DNA from: Providencia alcalifaciens
GTDB taxonomy: Bacteria; Pseudomonadota; Gammaproteobacteria; Enterobacterales; Enterobacteriaceae
Length of the DNA stretch: 64,000 bases
Assembly (NCBI RefSeq): GCF_020271745.1
Contig: NZ_CP084296.1
Location: 2,914,001 to 2,978,000, forward strand
Direction of reading: 5' to 3'
The position numbers and the translations under genes were made by a program. Under the pieces are notes generated by a model that saw only the letters and a list, made by a program, of their open reading frames with translations, ran no database searches and was not told the DNA's origin. Shown here in pieces: positions 1-8,141 of the stretch. The number at the start of each line of letters is the position of its first letter. Within the stretch, counting starts at the first letter, position 1.

Positions 1-854
1 TTCAAACCTGCACAGAAGAACATGAAAATAAAGTAGATGCCCACACACGTTGAGATAATGTAAGCCGAGCTTTTTGCGATCACTGAAGGGTTGAATGGAA
101 TGGTACCGTTATTGATTAACACCACCAGTACAGCCAGTGCAGCCATGGCAACAGTAACCCATTTACCGACGTTTTTACGTTGAACGGTAGGGTAATTCCA
201 TGTGGAATCTAAGCCAACTTCTTTGTCATAACGACGCATTTGTGGAATCGCGTAGAAACGGAAGATAAGCAAGGCGATTAACATACCCAAACCACCTAAA
301 CCGAAGCCTAAATGCCAGCCGTATTTTTCATGTAATGGGCCGATAATTAATGGGGCAATAAATGAACCCATATTGATACCCATATAGAACAGAGAGAAAC
401 CGCCATCACGACGCGTATCTTCTTTCTTATACAGCGTTCCAACCATTACGGTGATACAAGTTTTAAATAAACCCGTACCTAATACGATCAATAGCAGTCC
501 CACGAAGAAGAAGGTATTGGTAAATAACGCAGACAGCGCAATCGACAAATGACCCAATGCAATGATCAAAGAACCATACCAAACGGCGCGGCGTTGACCT
601 AACCAGTTATCCGCGAGCCAGCCACCCGGTAAAGATGTGATATAAACACCGCCTGCGAAGATACCTACGATAGCCGATGCTTGCTCAATCGGTAGCTCCA
701 TGCCACCTTGCAACAAAGTTGCACTCATAAAGAGGATTAAAAGAGGACGAACACCATAGAAAGAAAAACGTTCCCACATTTCGGTGAGGAAAAGCGAACT
801 CAACGGGTAAGGATGCCCGAAAAAAGTTTTAGTTTTAGTCGCAGAATGACTCAT
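1..854 (-). CDS. POT-family proton-dependent oligopeptide transporter (partial, C-terminus beyond window)
   Basis: The reading frame is open from an ATG at 854 to the window edge, giving about 284 residues of the N-terminal half. A GGAG ribosome site lies upstream of the ATG. The start carries the POT (PTR2) signature ExxERFxxYG (EMWERFSFYG, about residues 25-34), followed by regularly spaced hydrophobic segments and a GWLAD(N)xLG loop typical of MFS peptide carriers. Such inner-membrane proteins import di- and tripeptides with protons. The N-terminus (FGHPYPLSSLFLTEMWERF) looks more like DtpT-type carriers than E. coli DtpB, so I give no symbol. It is transcribed away from mdtG through its own 378-bp upstream region. 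Confidence 0.85.
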   Translation of the reverse strand, partial: MSHSATKTKTFFGHPYPLSSLFLTEMWERFSFYGVRPLLILFMSATLLQGGMELPIEQASAIVGIFAGGVYITSLPGGWLADNWLGQRRAVWYGSLIIALGHLSIALSALFTNTFFFVGLLLIVLGTGLFKTCITVMVGTLYKKEDTRRDGGFSLFYMGINMGSFIAPLIIGPLHEKYGWHLGFGLGGLGMLIALLIFRFYAIPQMRRYDKEVGLDSTWNYPTVQRKNVGKWVTVAMAALAVLVVLINNGTIPFNPSVIAKSSAYIISTCVGIYFIFMFFCAGL

Positions 855-1232
855 CTGTGAACTCCAATTCGTTGTGACTTAAGAGGTTGTGCCGAATTGT
901 GAATGTGGAGCAGAAGCTCCATCACCGTTTTTTATTGATATGTTAATGCTGTGTTGCAAACATATTTTCGGCATACATTATTATAAAATTGCTAATAAGC
1001 AGAATGAATTTATCGTAAGAAAGTCAGTTTTAAGATGAAAGTTCGATATAACTCTCATTCTTACGATAAGGGGGCACAGAATAACGGATTTTTATTGACA
1101 ATAAAAGAATGTTTTTTGAATCGATTAAGTTGATTTAAAACAATAAGTTACAAAATATTACTTGTGCTTATAAACTTTTCGTTGAAAAGATAATAAAAAG
1201 TTATGTTTTAGCGTGAAAGGTATACATTAACA
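855..1232. promoter_or_regulatory. Intergenic region upstream of the POT gene
   Basis: These 378 bp hold no convincing gene and must contain the promoter of the minus-strand transporter. Visible structure: a hairpin with TGGAGC/GCTCCA arms near 905-920 inside the likely 5' leader, and a perfect 12-bp inverted repeat, TTATCGTAAGAA at 1010-1021 and TTCTTACGATAA at 1058-1069. A short CTTTTC-GTT-GAAAAG palindrome lies at 1175-1189, just past the mdtG stop. The inverted repeat could be a pair of regulator sites; this is inference. Confidence 0.4.
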
Positions 1233-2456
1233 TTACTCTTTAGAGGGGGATGCTCTGAGGCCATCGGATTGTTTCCTAATGATAAGCCAAGAGTAAATGA
1301 GATTGACCAACACTAATACCGCAGTGAAGAAGAATACGGCTCTAAACCCGTATGTTGCTGCGACAAAAGACCCCATTAAAGGACCTGTGACATTACCGAC
1401 ATCTCGTAATGCTTGGTTGTAGCTAAATATACGTCCAGTGATTTGATGAGAGATATTATAAATAATTAAGGTTTGTACGGCGGGTAATAGCGCAGCGTTA
1501 AGGGCGCCGAGTAAGAAGCGCAGAGCGCCTAACTCCCAATAATTGCTGACGAGTCCCATCGGAAACAGAACAAAAATTGAGGCGGCAAGTACAGCTAATA
1601 AAACACGATCAGGTCCAATGCGGTCGCTCAGTTTACCGAGCATAGGGGCGCTAATCAGTGCGGCAATGCCGGGGATAGAAGCAATAATTCCGCTAGTAAA
1701 AGCAAGGTTATCAATCGAGTCTGAAAGTTCTCGAACATACAAGGTGATTACGGGGTTAATCGAACCAATCGATGCTTGGATGATCATGGTGGTGAAAAAT
1801 AGGCTGATTACTAAGTTTTTATTACGTAAAGAGGCAAAAACTTGTTTTCCGGTTAGGGCATCTTTGCGTGAAACAGGGGTAAAACGCTCACGAACGTAGA
1901 AAAGTGTGACAAAAAAGCAGATAAACAACACGCTAGCGGTAATAAAAAATACCGGACGCAACCCATATTGGTCAGCAAGTAATCCACCAATCAGTGGACC
2001 AATCAATGCGCCACTAACAGCGCCAGTCGCCAAAACACCCATCGCCCAACCGCTTTTATTAACGGGTACTTGGGTGGCAATTAGCGCATTGGCATTCGGG
2101 ACAAACCCGCCAAGTAAGCCTAAAAGGGCACGTAGAGCCAGAAGTTGCCAAATATTCTGTGCAAAGCCAATCAGCACCATGACAATCGCCATACCAAGGG
2201 CAGAGCGCAGCAACATTAGTTTACGACCGTGGCGGTCAGAAAGGCGTCCCCAAAAAGGGGCGGCAATAGCGGAAAAGAGAAACGTAATACTGAAAACGGC
2301 ACCCGTCCATAAATTCAAAGAGCCATGGTCAGTAATACCAAGTTCTTCGATATATAAAGGTAGAAAAGGCATGATCAAGCTGAAGGCCGCGCCTGTTAAA
2401 AAGCAGCCGAACCAGACGATATAAAGGTTTTTTTTCCAGTAAGTACTCTTCTTCAT
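1233..2456 (-). CDS. mdtG: MFS multidrug efflux transporter MdtG
   Basis: A 407-residue major facilitator protein with 12 predicted membrane segments. The N-terminal half holds the conserved loop motif [10 protein letters not shown] (about residues 70-79) and the drug-antiporter motif around [10 protein letters not shown]. Sequence and length match E. coli MdtG (YceE), which exports fosfomycin and deoxycholate. Its neighbour upstream on the same strand is lpxL, the same pairing as in E. coli. The start is the ATG at 2456, opening [13 protein letters not shown] 169-bp gap holding an interrupted palindrome separates it from lpxL, so the two may be transcribed separately. Confidence 0.93.
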   Translation of the reverse strand: MKKSTYWKKNLYIVWFGCFLTGAAFSLIMPFLPLYIEELGITDHGSLNLWTGAVFSITFLFSAIAAPFWGRLSDRHGRKLMLLRSALGMAIVMVLIGFAQNIWQLLALRALLGLLGGFVPNANALIATQVPVNKSGWAMGVLATGAVSGALIGPLIGGLLADQYGLRPVFFITASVLFICFFVTLFYVRERFTPVSRKDALTGKQVFASLRNKNLVISLFFTTMIIQASIGSINPVITLYVRELSDSIDNLAFTSGIIASIPGIAALISAPMLGKLSDRIGPDRVLLAVLAASIFVLFPMGLVSNYWELGALRFLLGALNAALLPAVQTLIIYNISHQITGRIFSYNQALRDVGNVTGPLMGSFVAATYGFRAVFFFTAVLVLVNLIYSWLIIRKQSDGLRASPSKE

Positions 2457-2471
2457 ACATTCCCTTCATAC

Positions 2472-2570
2472 TTCGTGCCGCAGCGTTGTTGGCTTCATTC
2501 GCGCACCCCAGTCACATACTTGTGTATGCTCCTGGGGATCCACTCATTTTCCGCCTAGCTGCAACACGAA
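2472..2570. repeat. Interrupted palindrome, MITE-like intergenic element
   Basis: The outer arms TTCGTGCCGCAGC (2472-2484) and GCTGCAACACGAA (2558-2570) are inverted copies matching at 11 of 13 positions. Inside them lie the arms CCCCAG (2506-2511) and CTGGGG (2532-2537) and a CATAC/GTATG pair, so the whole 99 bp could fold into one long stem. The right half resembles an intergenic sequence family I recall from Enterobacterales, ending in a ...CTGCAACxCGAAxTATTT motif. A degraded relative may follow cheZ near 47640-47705. Confidence 0.45.
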
Positions 2571-2625
2571 CTATTTTGGGAGTGTCGTTTAGCGACAACA
2601 CAAATTATATCGGGAGTAGCAAAAC

Positions 2626-3573
2626 CTAGCGGTGGTGGATTTTATCTAAATCGCCGTACAGAGAAGGCTCTCCCTTTGGACGCGTTTTAAAACGGCGGTG
2701 CATCCACATATATTGTTCTGGTGCGCGTAAAATTTCTTGTTCAATAACCTTGTTCATCATAGCGGCAGTATCTGTGTTGTCATCAACAGGGAAATTATCT
2801 ACAGCGGGCTGAATATGCAGCTCGTACCCTTTTCCATCAGGTAAGCGATGGGCGGCAAAGGGTACAACTAATGCATTACCATGTTTGATGAGCATCGCTG
2901 AGCCATTTGTCGTTGCTGCGTGCTGAACGGCAAATAAAGGGACAAATGAACTATTGCGTGGGCCATAATCATGGTCAGGGGCGTACCATAAGATTTCGCC
3001 CTCGGTGAGTACGCGGATCATGCTTTTAACATCACGGCGGCCAATCATGTACTTATTTGATTTTAAACGTCCGCGAGTTTGTAGCCAGTCCATCAATTTA
3101 TTATCGTTTGGTCGATAAACACCAATGCCCGGGTTATGCATACCAAACGCACGTCCACCAATTTCTAGTGTTAAGAAATGAACGCCTAAAACAATAACTC
3201 CACGACCTGTCGCTTGGGCTGCTCGCATATTTTCTAAACCAATAATTTTAAACCAGCGACGAATACGCCAATCAGGCCAGAACCATGCCATTGCGGTCTC
3301 AAAAACGCCCATTCCAACAGACTCAAAGTTCTTATCAACCATTTTTTGGCGTTCTGCTGAGCTCATGTCAGGAAAACACAACTGCAGATTACGATCGGCA
3401 ATTTGGACGCGTTTTTTTAAGAAGCGCTTGGAGAAACGCCCCAAACGGGTACCTATCCAATAAATGACGGGATAAGGAAGCAGGACGAGCAGGTAGAGCA
3501 CACTAATGCCAAACCAAACTAGCCAGTAGCGGGGATGTAATAAACTTTTTTCAAACTTTGGTGCTGGGATCAT
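2626..3573 (-). CDS. lpxL: Kdo2-lipid IV(A) lauroyltransferase LpxL (HtrB)
   Basis: A 315-residue late acyltransferase of lipid A synthesis. At the cytoplasmic face of the inner membrane it moves laurate from acyl-ACP onto Kdo2-lipid IV(A). It has one N-terminal membrane anchor (about residues 15-40) and the HX4(D/E) catalytic motif, seen as HFLTLE. Long stretches match E. coli LpxL ([32 protein letters not shown]), and this start agrees with it. It lies upstream of mdtG as in E. coli, but the trhO gene normally on its other side is displaced about 8 kb by the ttr locus. Confidence 0.95.
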   Translation of the reverse strand: MIPAPKFEKSLLHPRYWLVWFGISVLYLLVLLPYPVIYWIGTRLGRFSKRFLKKRVQIADRNLQLCFPDMSSAERQKMVDKNFESVGMGVFETAMAWFWPDWRIRRWFKIIGLENMRAAQATGRGVIVLGVHFLTLEIGGRAFGMHNPGIGVYRPNDNKLMDWLQTRGRLKSNKYMIGRRDVKSMIRVLTEGEILWYAPDHDYGPRNSSFVPLFAVQHAATTNGSAMLIKHGNALVVPFAAHRLPDGKGYELHIQPAVDNFPVDDNTDTAAMMNKVIEQEILRAPEQYMWMHRRFKTRPKGEPSLYGDLDKIHHR

Positions 3574-3640
3574 TGTTTTTTCGGTTTCTACTTAAGTGGA
3601 TTTTAATTAAAAATAGCTTGTTAATCTGAATGATATCAAA

Positions 3641-4237
3641 TTAACTCGTGAAAAGTTGTGCTGTTTGCATGGTGCTCATTAATTCGGCAAGGTTTCTCAC
3701 TGCCATTTTTTCCATCACTCGGGAGCGATGCACTTCAACGGTTCGCACGGATACGCAAGCCACTTCCGCGATTTCGCGGTTAATTAGCCCTTGAAGTACA
3801 TAAGTACAAACGTCTTTTTCTTTCGGCGTTAAGGTTTCATAACGCTGTTTAATCAATGTGCGTTCAGTAGCTTTTATGGTTTGTAAGCGAGCTTGTTCAA
3901 GGGTTTCTGCAAGCTGCTGGCTATCAATCGGTTTTTGTAAAAAATCGATAGCGCCTAATTTCACCTGCTCAACCGCCATCGGGATATCCCCATGACCAGA
4001 AAGGAAAATAACCGCGAGGGTGCTTTGCTGTTCTTTCAGGTATTGATGTACTTGGCGTCCGTCAAATTTTGGCATGCGCATATCGAGCAATACAATGCCC
4101 TCCTCATGCAGAGGGGCTTGCTGGATGAACTGCTCACTGTCGTTCCAAACGGTAACGTTATAACCGAGCGTTTCGAGTAAAAATTGACAGGAATCAGTGA
4201 CATCGGTGTCATCGTCGACAAGGTGAATGACTGGCAT
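3641..4237 (-). CDS. ttrR: Tetrathionate response regulator TtrR
   Basis: A 198-residue FixJ/NarL-type response regulator. The receiver domain (about 1-120) has the acidic pocket DDD at 8-10, phospho-acceptor Asp52 in LLDMRMP and the switch Lys in LQKPID. A LuxR-type helix-turn-helix follows (about 135-195, LTPKEKDVCTYVLQGLINREIA). In Salmonella, TtrR activated by TtrS switches on ttrBCA when tetrathionate is present. A GAGG ribosome site precedes the ATG at 4237. It follows ttrS on the same strand after an unusually wide 131-bp gap, so it may have an extra promoter. Confidence 0.93.
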   Translation of the reverse strand: MPVIHLVDDDTDVTDSCQFLLETLGYNVTVWNDSEQFIQQAPLHEEGIVLLDMRMPKFDGRQVHQYLKEQQSTLAVIFLSGHGDIPMAVEQVKLGAIDFLQKPIDSQQLAETLEQARLQTIKATERTLIKQRYETLTPKEKDVCTYVLQGLINREIAEVACVSVRTVEVHRSRVMEKMAVRNLAELMSTMQTAQLFTS

Positions 4238-4368
4238 TAATTCATACCTCGTGGCTTATTTCTTGTTTGTATAAGTGGCTTGCTGATATAAATAGTATTC
4301 ATAACATTGTCACATATAGTTATTGGGAATGTTATCTTTTGTGTGGCAAAACATGCGTTATATTCTGA

Positions 4369-6114
4369 TTATCTCGAGTAATTAAAAATTAGCGTCACAC
4401 GCAGCCCGTTCTTACCATCATCATTATGCTGATTTTCAATGCGAATATCCCCACCTTGGCTTTGAATTAATCGCTGGCAAATCACCAATCCGAGTCCCAG
4501 ACCTTCCTGTTTAGTGGTGGCGAATGGCATGATCCCTTGATTAAGCTGCTCGTCAGGCATTCCACCAGCATCATCTTGTAATACCAGTAAAAAGCGTTCA
4601 TCGGCAAAGTGAAAGCCAAAGGTTAATGTGGTGGCGCCCGCTTGTAGGCTATTACTGATCAAATTTGAAAGTAACTGATCGAGTAAGGTATCCGGTAGCA
4701 AAAGCCGAACATCGGGAGTTTCGGGTAATTGCAACCTAACGGTTGGGAAATGTTGCTCAACTTGCAACAGTTGCCAGATATGATTGATGGTCTGTTTGAC
4801 GGATTGTTGTCGTAGGGTTAGACGGGATTCTTGCCCTGGTTTCCCTGCCCACAAACGCAGGTTTTGAATAATATCAGCACCCCGTTGAGCCTGTTCATCA
4901 ATTTTACTGATGGCACTTAGAAGAGGGTGGTTTTCCGACTCTTTTTTCAATCGCAAAATAGAGCCTTGGGCATAATTTCGAATCGCGGATAATGGTTGGT
5001 TCAATTCATGGGCGAATCCGGATGCCATTTCACCTAATATATTGAGCCGTTGAGCTTTTTGTAAGTTAGCCTCTTGCTGACGTAGGCGGTTATGTGCGAC
5101 TTCAAGTTGTTGGCTACGACGGCGAACCAAGAAGGCTATCCAGACGTGGTTAATACCTAACAATAGGAAAATTAGGGCAATAATCCCGATAGTAATTTGG
5201 TGTTGAATTGTCCAACTGACAATATCTTGCCAAATTTCCCGTTGCTGTGGGTGTTGGTTGACGTCGCGCAGTAAGTTTTCAACTTGTGTGATGGATGCCG
5301 GGGCCCCCCAGCGCATATTGGGAGTGTCGCCAGAGAGTAAAACTTTGGTGACTTTATCCACTAAATTGTCAGGAACTTCGCTTAACGCGGCGAATGACCA
5401 ATTAGGGTAAAGTTCTGTGCTTGTTAGGCAGGGTAACGCACTCTCTTTTTGAACAAGCGGACGGAATTGTTGTTTATTAATCAGTCCTTCACTGTCCATA
5501 TTTTCTAATAAGCAGACAGGGACAATTGCCGCAGAGAGCGATTTATCCCGTAAAGCATACAACAGAGCATCTGCCGGGAAGCCTAAAAACTGCATTCGAA
5601 AGTCTTTTTCCGTGTCATACCCTAAATCTCTTAATACTTTATAACCTAATAGATATCCCCCAAATGCATCGGGGGATATTGCACCAACTTTTTTGCCAAT
5701 GAGCTGATCAGCACTGTGAATGTCACTATCTCCACGAACCAAAATAAGGCTACCGATCACGTTGCGTGTCGTGCTGTTTGGCTCCACATCCGAGCGTAAA
5801 GAGAGTAGCCAGCGTAGGTGGTAGCGATTATCGAGTTGGATAAATTGAGCTGGGTTAGTGAGTAAGAAGTCAATTTTGCGATTCGAAATCGCCTCTTTCA
5901 TCTCTTCAAGATTTAGGGGTTGTAGGGTAAAGCGTTCTCCCGGAATGGACTCATTGAGGGTGTCCACCAAAGGTTGCCAGTGCAACTGAGTGAAACTCGG
6001 TCCTCGTAGGGCGAGAACGCCGATAGTCCATTGCGCTGCGCCTGCCGGAATGCACCATAGCAGCAGAGTAACTAAAAGTATGTGATACAACGGCATAGAC
6101 GTTTTTTTTAACAT
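4369..6114 (-). CDS. ttrS: Tetrathionate sensor histidine kinase TtrS
   Basis: A 581-residue membrane kinase. It has an N-terminal signal or anchor segment (about 7-26) and a periplasmic PhnD-like solute-binding domain (about 28-290), which includes the substrate-domain phrase DFLLTNPAQFIQL. A membrane span (about 303-330), a short coiled coil and a HisKA/HATPase core follow. The phosphorylated His is in AHELNQPL, about residue 369; the ATP lid shows DDAGGMP and GLGLGL. Length and order match Salmonella TtrS. It is transcribed divergently from ttrB, the usual ttr layout. Confidence 0.94.
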   Translation of the reverse strand: MLKKTSMPLYHILLVTLLLWCIPAGAAQWTIGVLALRGPSFTQLHWQPLVDTLNESIPGERFTLQPLNLEEMKEAISNRKIDFLLTNPAQFIQLDNRYHLRWLLSLRSDVEPNSTTRNVIGSLILVRGDSDIHSADQLIGKKVGAISPDAFGGYLLGYKVLRDLGYDTEKDFRMQFLGFPADALLYALRDKSLSAAIVPVCLLENMDSEGLINKQQFRPLVQKESALPCLTSTELYPNWSFAALSEVPDNLVDKVTKVLLSGDTPNMRWGAPASITQVENLLRDVNQHPQQREIWQDIVSWTIQHQITIGIIALIFLLLGINHVWIAFLVRRRSQQLEVAHNRLRQQEANLQKAQRLNILGEMASGFAHELNQPLSAIRNYAQGSILRLKKESENHPLLSAISKIDEQAQRGADIIQNLRLWAGKPGQESRLTLRQQSVKQTINHIWQLLQVEQHFPTVRLQLPETPDVRLLLPDTLLDQLLSNLISNSLQAGATTLTFGFHFADERFLLVLQDDAGGMPDEQLNQGIMPFATTKQEGLGLGLVICQRLIQSQGGDIRIENQHNDDGKNGLRVTLIFNYSR

Positions 6115-6375
6115 TTGGGGTTTATTCGTTGCGTTAGATCAATATCCCTTCGGGTATGTGGAAAACCACAATAGGGGCGCAAGGCTTTTCTTCTTACTAT
6201 GAACTCAGAATTATTAGAGTAGCACAAAGATAACACACCGATTTTAAAGAGAAATAAGAATTTAGTGGTTATCAGACATCGGTAACACGGTGTTACCAAT
6301 ACGTAAGATAAACCAATAATAGATTGATTATTAACTTTTATTTTCGCATTAGCAATGTCAATACTGGAGCCAATT
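6115..6375. promoter_or_regulatory. ttrS/ttrB divergent control region
   Basis: These 261 bp separate ttrS from ttrBCA and must hold both promoters. The striking element is a perfect 17-bp palindrome, GGTAACAC-G-GTGTTACC, at 6281-6297, well placed to be an operator for ttrBCA, perhaps the TtrR site. TTGCGTTAGATCAA at 6129-6142 matches the FNR consensus TTGAT-N4-ATCAA at 8 of 10 positions and lies just upstream of the ttrS start. An FNR input would fit the anaerobic (OxrA/Fnr-dependent) ttr control known in Salmonella. Binding is not demonstrated. Confidence 0.5.
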
Positions 6376-7113
6376 ATGGATCTGAGTAAACGAAAATTCC
6401 TACAACAGATTGGGGCCGTCACCGCGGGTGCATCGCTGATCCCAATCGCCGAAGCGGGGTTGAGTTTTTCCCCAACTCGCCGTGAAGGCAATCCCGAAAA
6501 ACGCTATGGCATGCTGATTGATCTGCGCCGTTGCGTAGGATGCCAATCATGTACTGTCAGCTGTTCTGTTGAAAACCAAACACCACAAGGTCAATTTAGA
6601 ACGACGGTTAACCAATATCAAGTCTCCCTAAAAGGGGATGAAGGGTTCACCAACGTTCTACTGCCTCGCTTGTGTAACCATTGTGATAACCCACCTTGTG
6701 TGCCTGTTTGCCCAGTGCAAGCAACGTTCCAACGTGAAGATGGCATTGTGGTGATTGATAACGAGCGTTGTGTGGGCTGTGCGTATTGTGTGCAGGCTTG
6801 TCCGTATGATGCTCGCTTTATTAACCATTCAACGCAAACCGCAGATAAATGTACGTTTTGTGCACATCGATTAGAGGTTGGTTTATTGCCAGCGTGTGTC
6901 GAATCTTGTGTTGGTGGCGCGCGTATTATTGGTGACTTAAAAGACCCGAACAGCACCATTCGTAAGATGCTTACTGAGCATGAAGCACAAATTAAAGTCT
7001 TGAAACCGGAAAGTGGCACATTGCCGCAGGTGTTTTATTTAGGGCTGGATGATGCGTTTGTGGAGCCGTTGCAAGGTAAAGGGCAACCGGCATTATGGCA
7101 GGAGGTGTTCTGA
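6376..7113 (+). CDS. ttrB: Tetrathionate reductase subunit B, 4Fe-4S electron-transfer protein
   Basis: A 245-residue periplasm-facing iron-sulfur protein carrying electrons from TtrC to TtrA. Four cysteine clusters fit four [4Fe-4S] centres: CVGCQSCTVSC, CNHCDNPPCVPVCP, CVGCAYCVQACP, and CTFC with a distant CVESC. I use the ATG at 6376 (MDLSKRKFLQQ) because GGAG lies about 8 bases upstream and Salmonella TtrB begins the same way; an upstream ATG at 6355 is less likely. The Tat-like leader has SKRKFL, with Lys-Arg in place of Arg-Arg, as in Salmonella TtrB. It overlaps ttrC by one base. Confidence 0.95.
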   Translation: MDLSKRKFLQQIGAVTAGASLIPIAEAGLSFSPTRREGNPEKRYGMLIDLRRCVGCQSCTVSCSVENQTPQGQFRTTVNQYQVSLKGDEGFTNVLLPRLCNHCDNPPCVPVCPVQATFQREDGIVVIDNERCVGCAYCVQACPYDARFINHSTQTADKCTFCAHRLEVGLLPACVESCVGGARIIGDLKDPNSTIRKMLTEHEAQIKVLKPESGTLPQVFYLGLDDAFVEPLQGKGQPALWQEVF

Positions 7114-8141
7114 TGAGCGAACAAGTGACCTATATTTCTGAAATCATGGCACAGCCGCAAGAGTTTTTCTGGCTTCCTTGGGCGGTACAATACTTTTTCT
7201 TTATAGGGATTGCTGCCTGTGCGGTGCTGTATGCCTGCTATCTTCATTGGCAAAATCGCAGTGGAAACGGTCGATTAGAAATGATTGCCGTGTTTATTGC
7301 TATCACGATGGGAATCACAGCGCCGCTAGCATTAACCGCTGACCTGCACCAAACTGCACGTGTGTGGCACTTCTATGCACATCCTACAATGTGGTCTTGG
7401 ATGTGGTGGGGTTCTGTATTGCTACCGCTGTTTACCACATTTGTTGGGTTGTACTTTGTAGCACTGCTAGTCAAATTAATTTGGAAGAAAGAGTATAAAG
7501 CGACCCGTTGGGTAGCGTTACTGAGTGCATTATCCTCAATTGGTTTACTGCTGTATACCGGCCGTGAGGCCTCTGTGTTAGTGGCTCGTCCAATTTGGTT
7601 TAGCTGGTGGATGCCCGTGTTGATGTTCTTAAGCGCGATGCAAGTGCTGCCAGCACTGATTAGCTTAGGTGCTCGTCGTGAGCCTCAATATCAAAACCGT
7701 TTAGCGCGTTTCCAAGTGATTACGTTACTCCTGTTTGCTGTTTGTTTTGCGCTGTGGATCTCCGGTGATACCACGTCAGGCATTGCAGTTCGTCAACAGT
7801 TAGATGTCACAAGCCCAGGCTGGTGGATGTTAATGGGTGTATGTGCGCTGTGGGCTATCACGTTTGTGATGGCGCTGAGTAACGTGAAAGCAGTTCGCTC
7901 CGTTCCTTACATTACGGTTTTAGCGTTAGTGTCTATGGCGTTAGCGTGGGTATTGCGTTGGATTTTCCTGATGGAGATTCAAGCAGTACCAAAATACAAC
8001 ATCATCACCAATCCATACCATTTCCCATTAGGTAATGACGGATTACTGGCGATTGTCGGTACATTTGGATTGTGGATTGCATTAACAATTATTGTTCGCG
8101 AAGGTGTTCGCTGGTTTGCGGGGAGAGTGCAACATGGCTAA
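7113..8141 (+). CDS. ttrC: Tetrathionate reductase membrane subunit C (NrfD-like quinol oxidase)
   Basis: A 342-residue polytopic inner-membrane protein of the NrfD/PsrC family with about eight or nine hydrophobic segments. It oxidises quinol and anchors TtrAB at the periplasmic face. The start at 7113 is chosen because AGGAGG lies 7-8 bases upstream and TGATG couples it to the ttrB stop. Salmonella TtrC is about the same length. Its 3' end overlaps ttrA by 8 bases, so translation of the three subunits is probably coupled. Confidence 0.93.
   Translation: MSEQVTYISEIMAQPQEFFWLPWAVQYFFFIGIAACAVLYACYLHWQNRSGNGRLEMIAVFIAITMGITAPLALTADLHQTARVWHFYAHPTMWSWMWWGSVLLPLFTTFVGLYFVALLVKLIWKKEYKATRWVALLSALSSIGLLLYTGREASVLVARPIWFSWWMPVLMFLSAMQVLPALISLGARREPQYQNRLARFQVITLLLFAVCFALWISGDTTSGIAVRQQLDVTSPGWWMLMGVCALWAITFVMALSNVKAVRSVPYITVLALVSMALAWVLRWIFLMEIQAVPKYNIITNPYHFPLGNDGLLAIVGTFGLWIALTIIVREGVRWFAGRVQHG

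Noticed and set aside
1175..1189. CTTTTC-GTT-GAAAAG as mdtG terminator
   Set aside because: Perfect but AT-rich 6-bp stem with no T-run at the right side; too weak to call.
1543..2424. Two plus-strand ORFs opposite mdtG
   Set aside because: Both are opposite a well-supported transporter, with composition typical of antisense membrane-protein codons.
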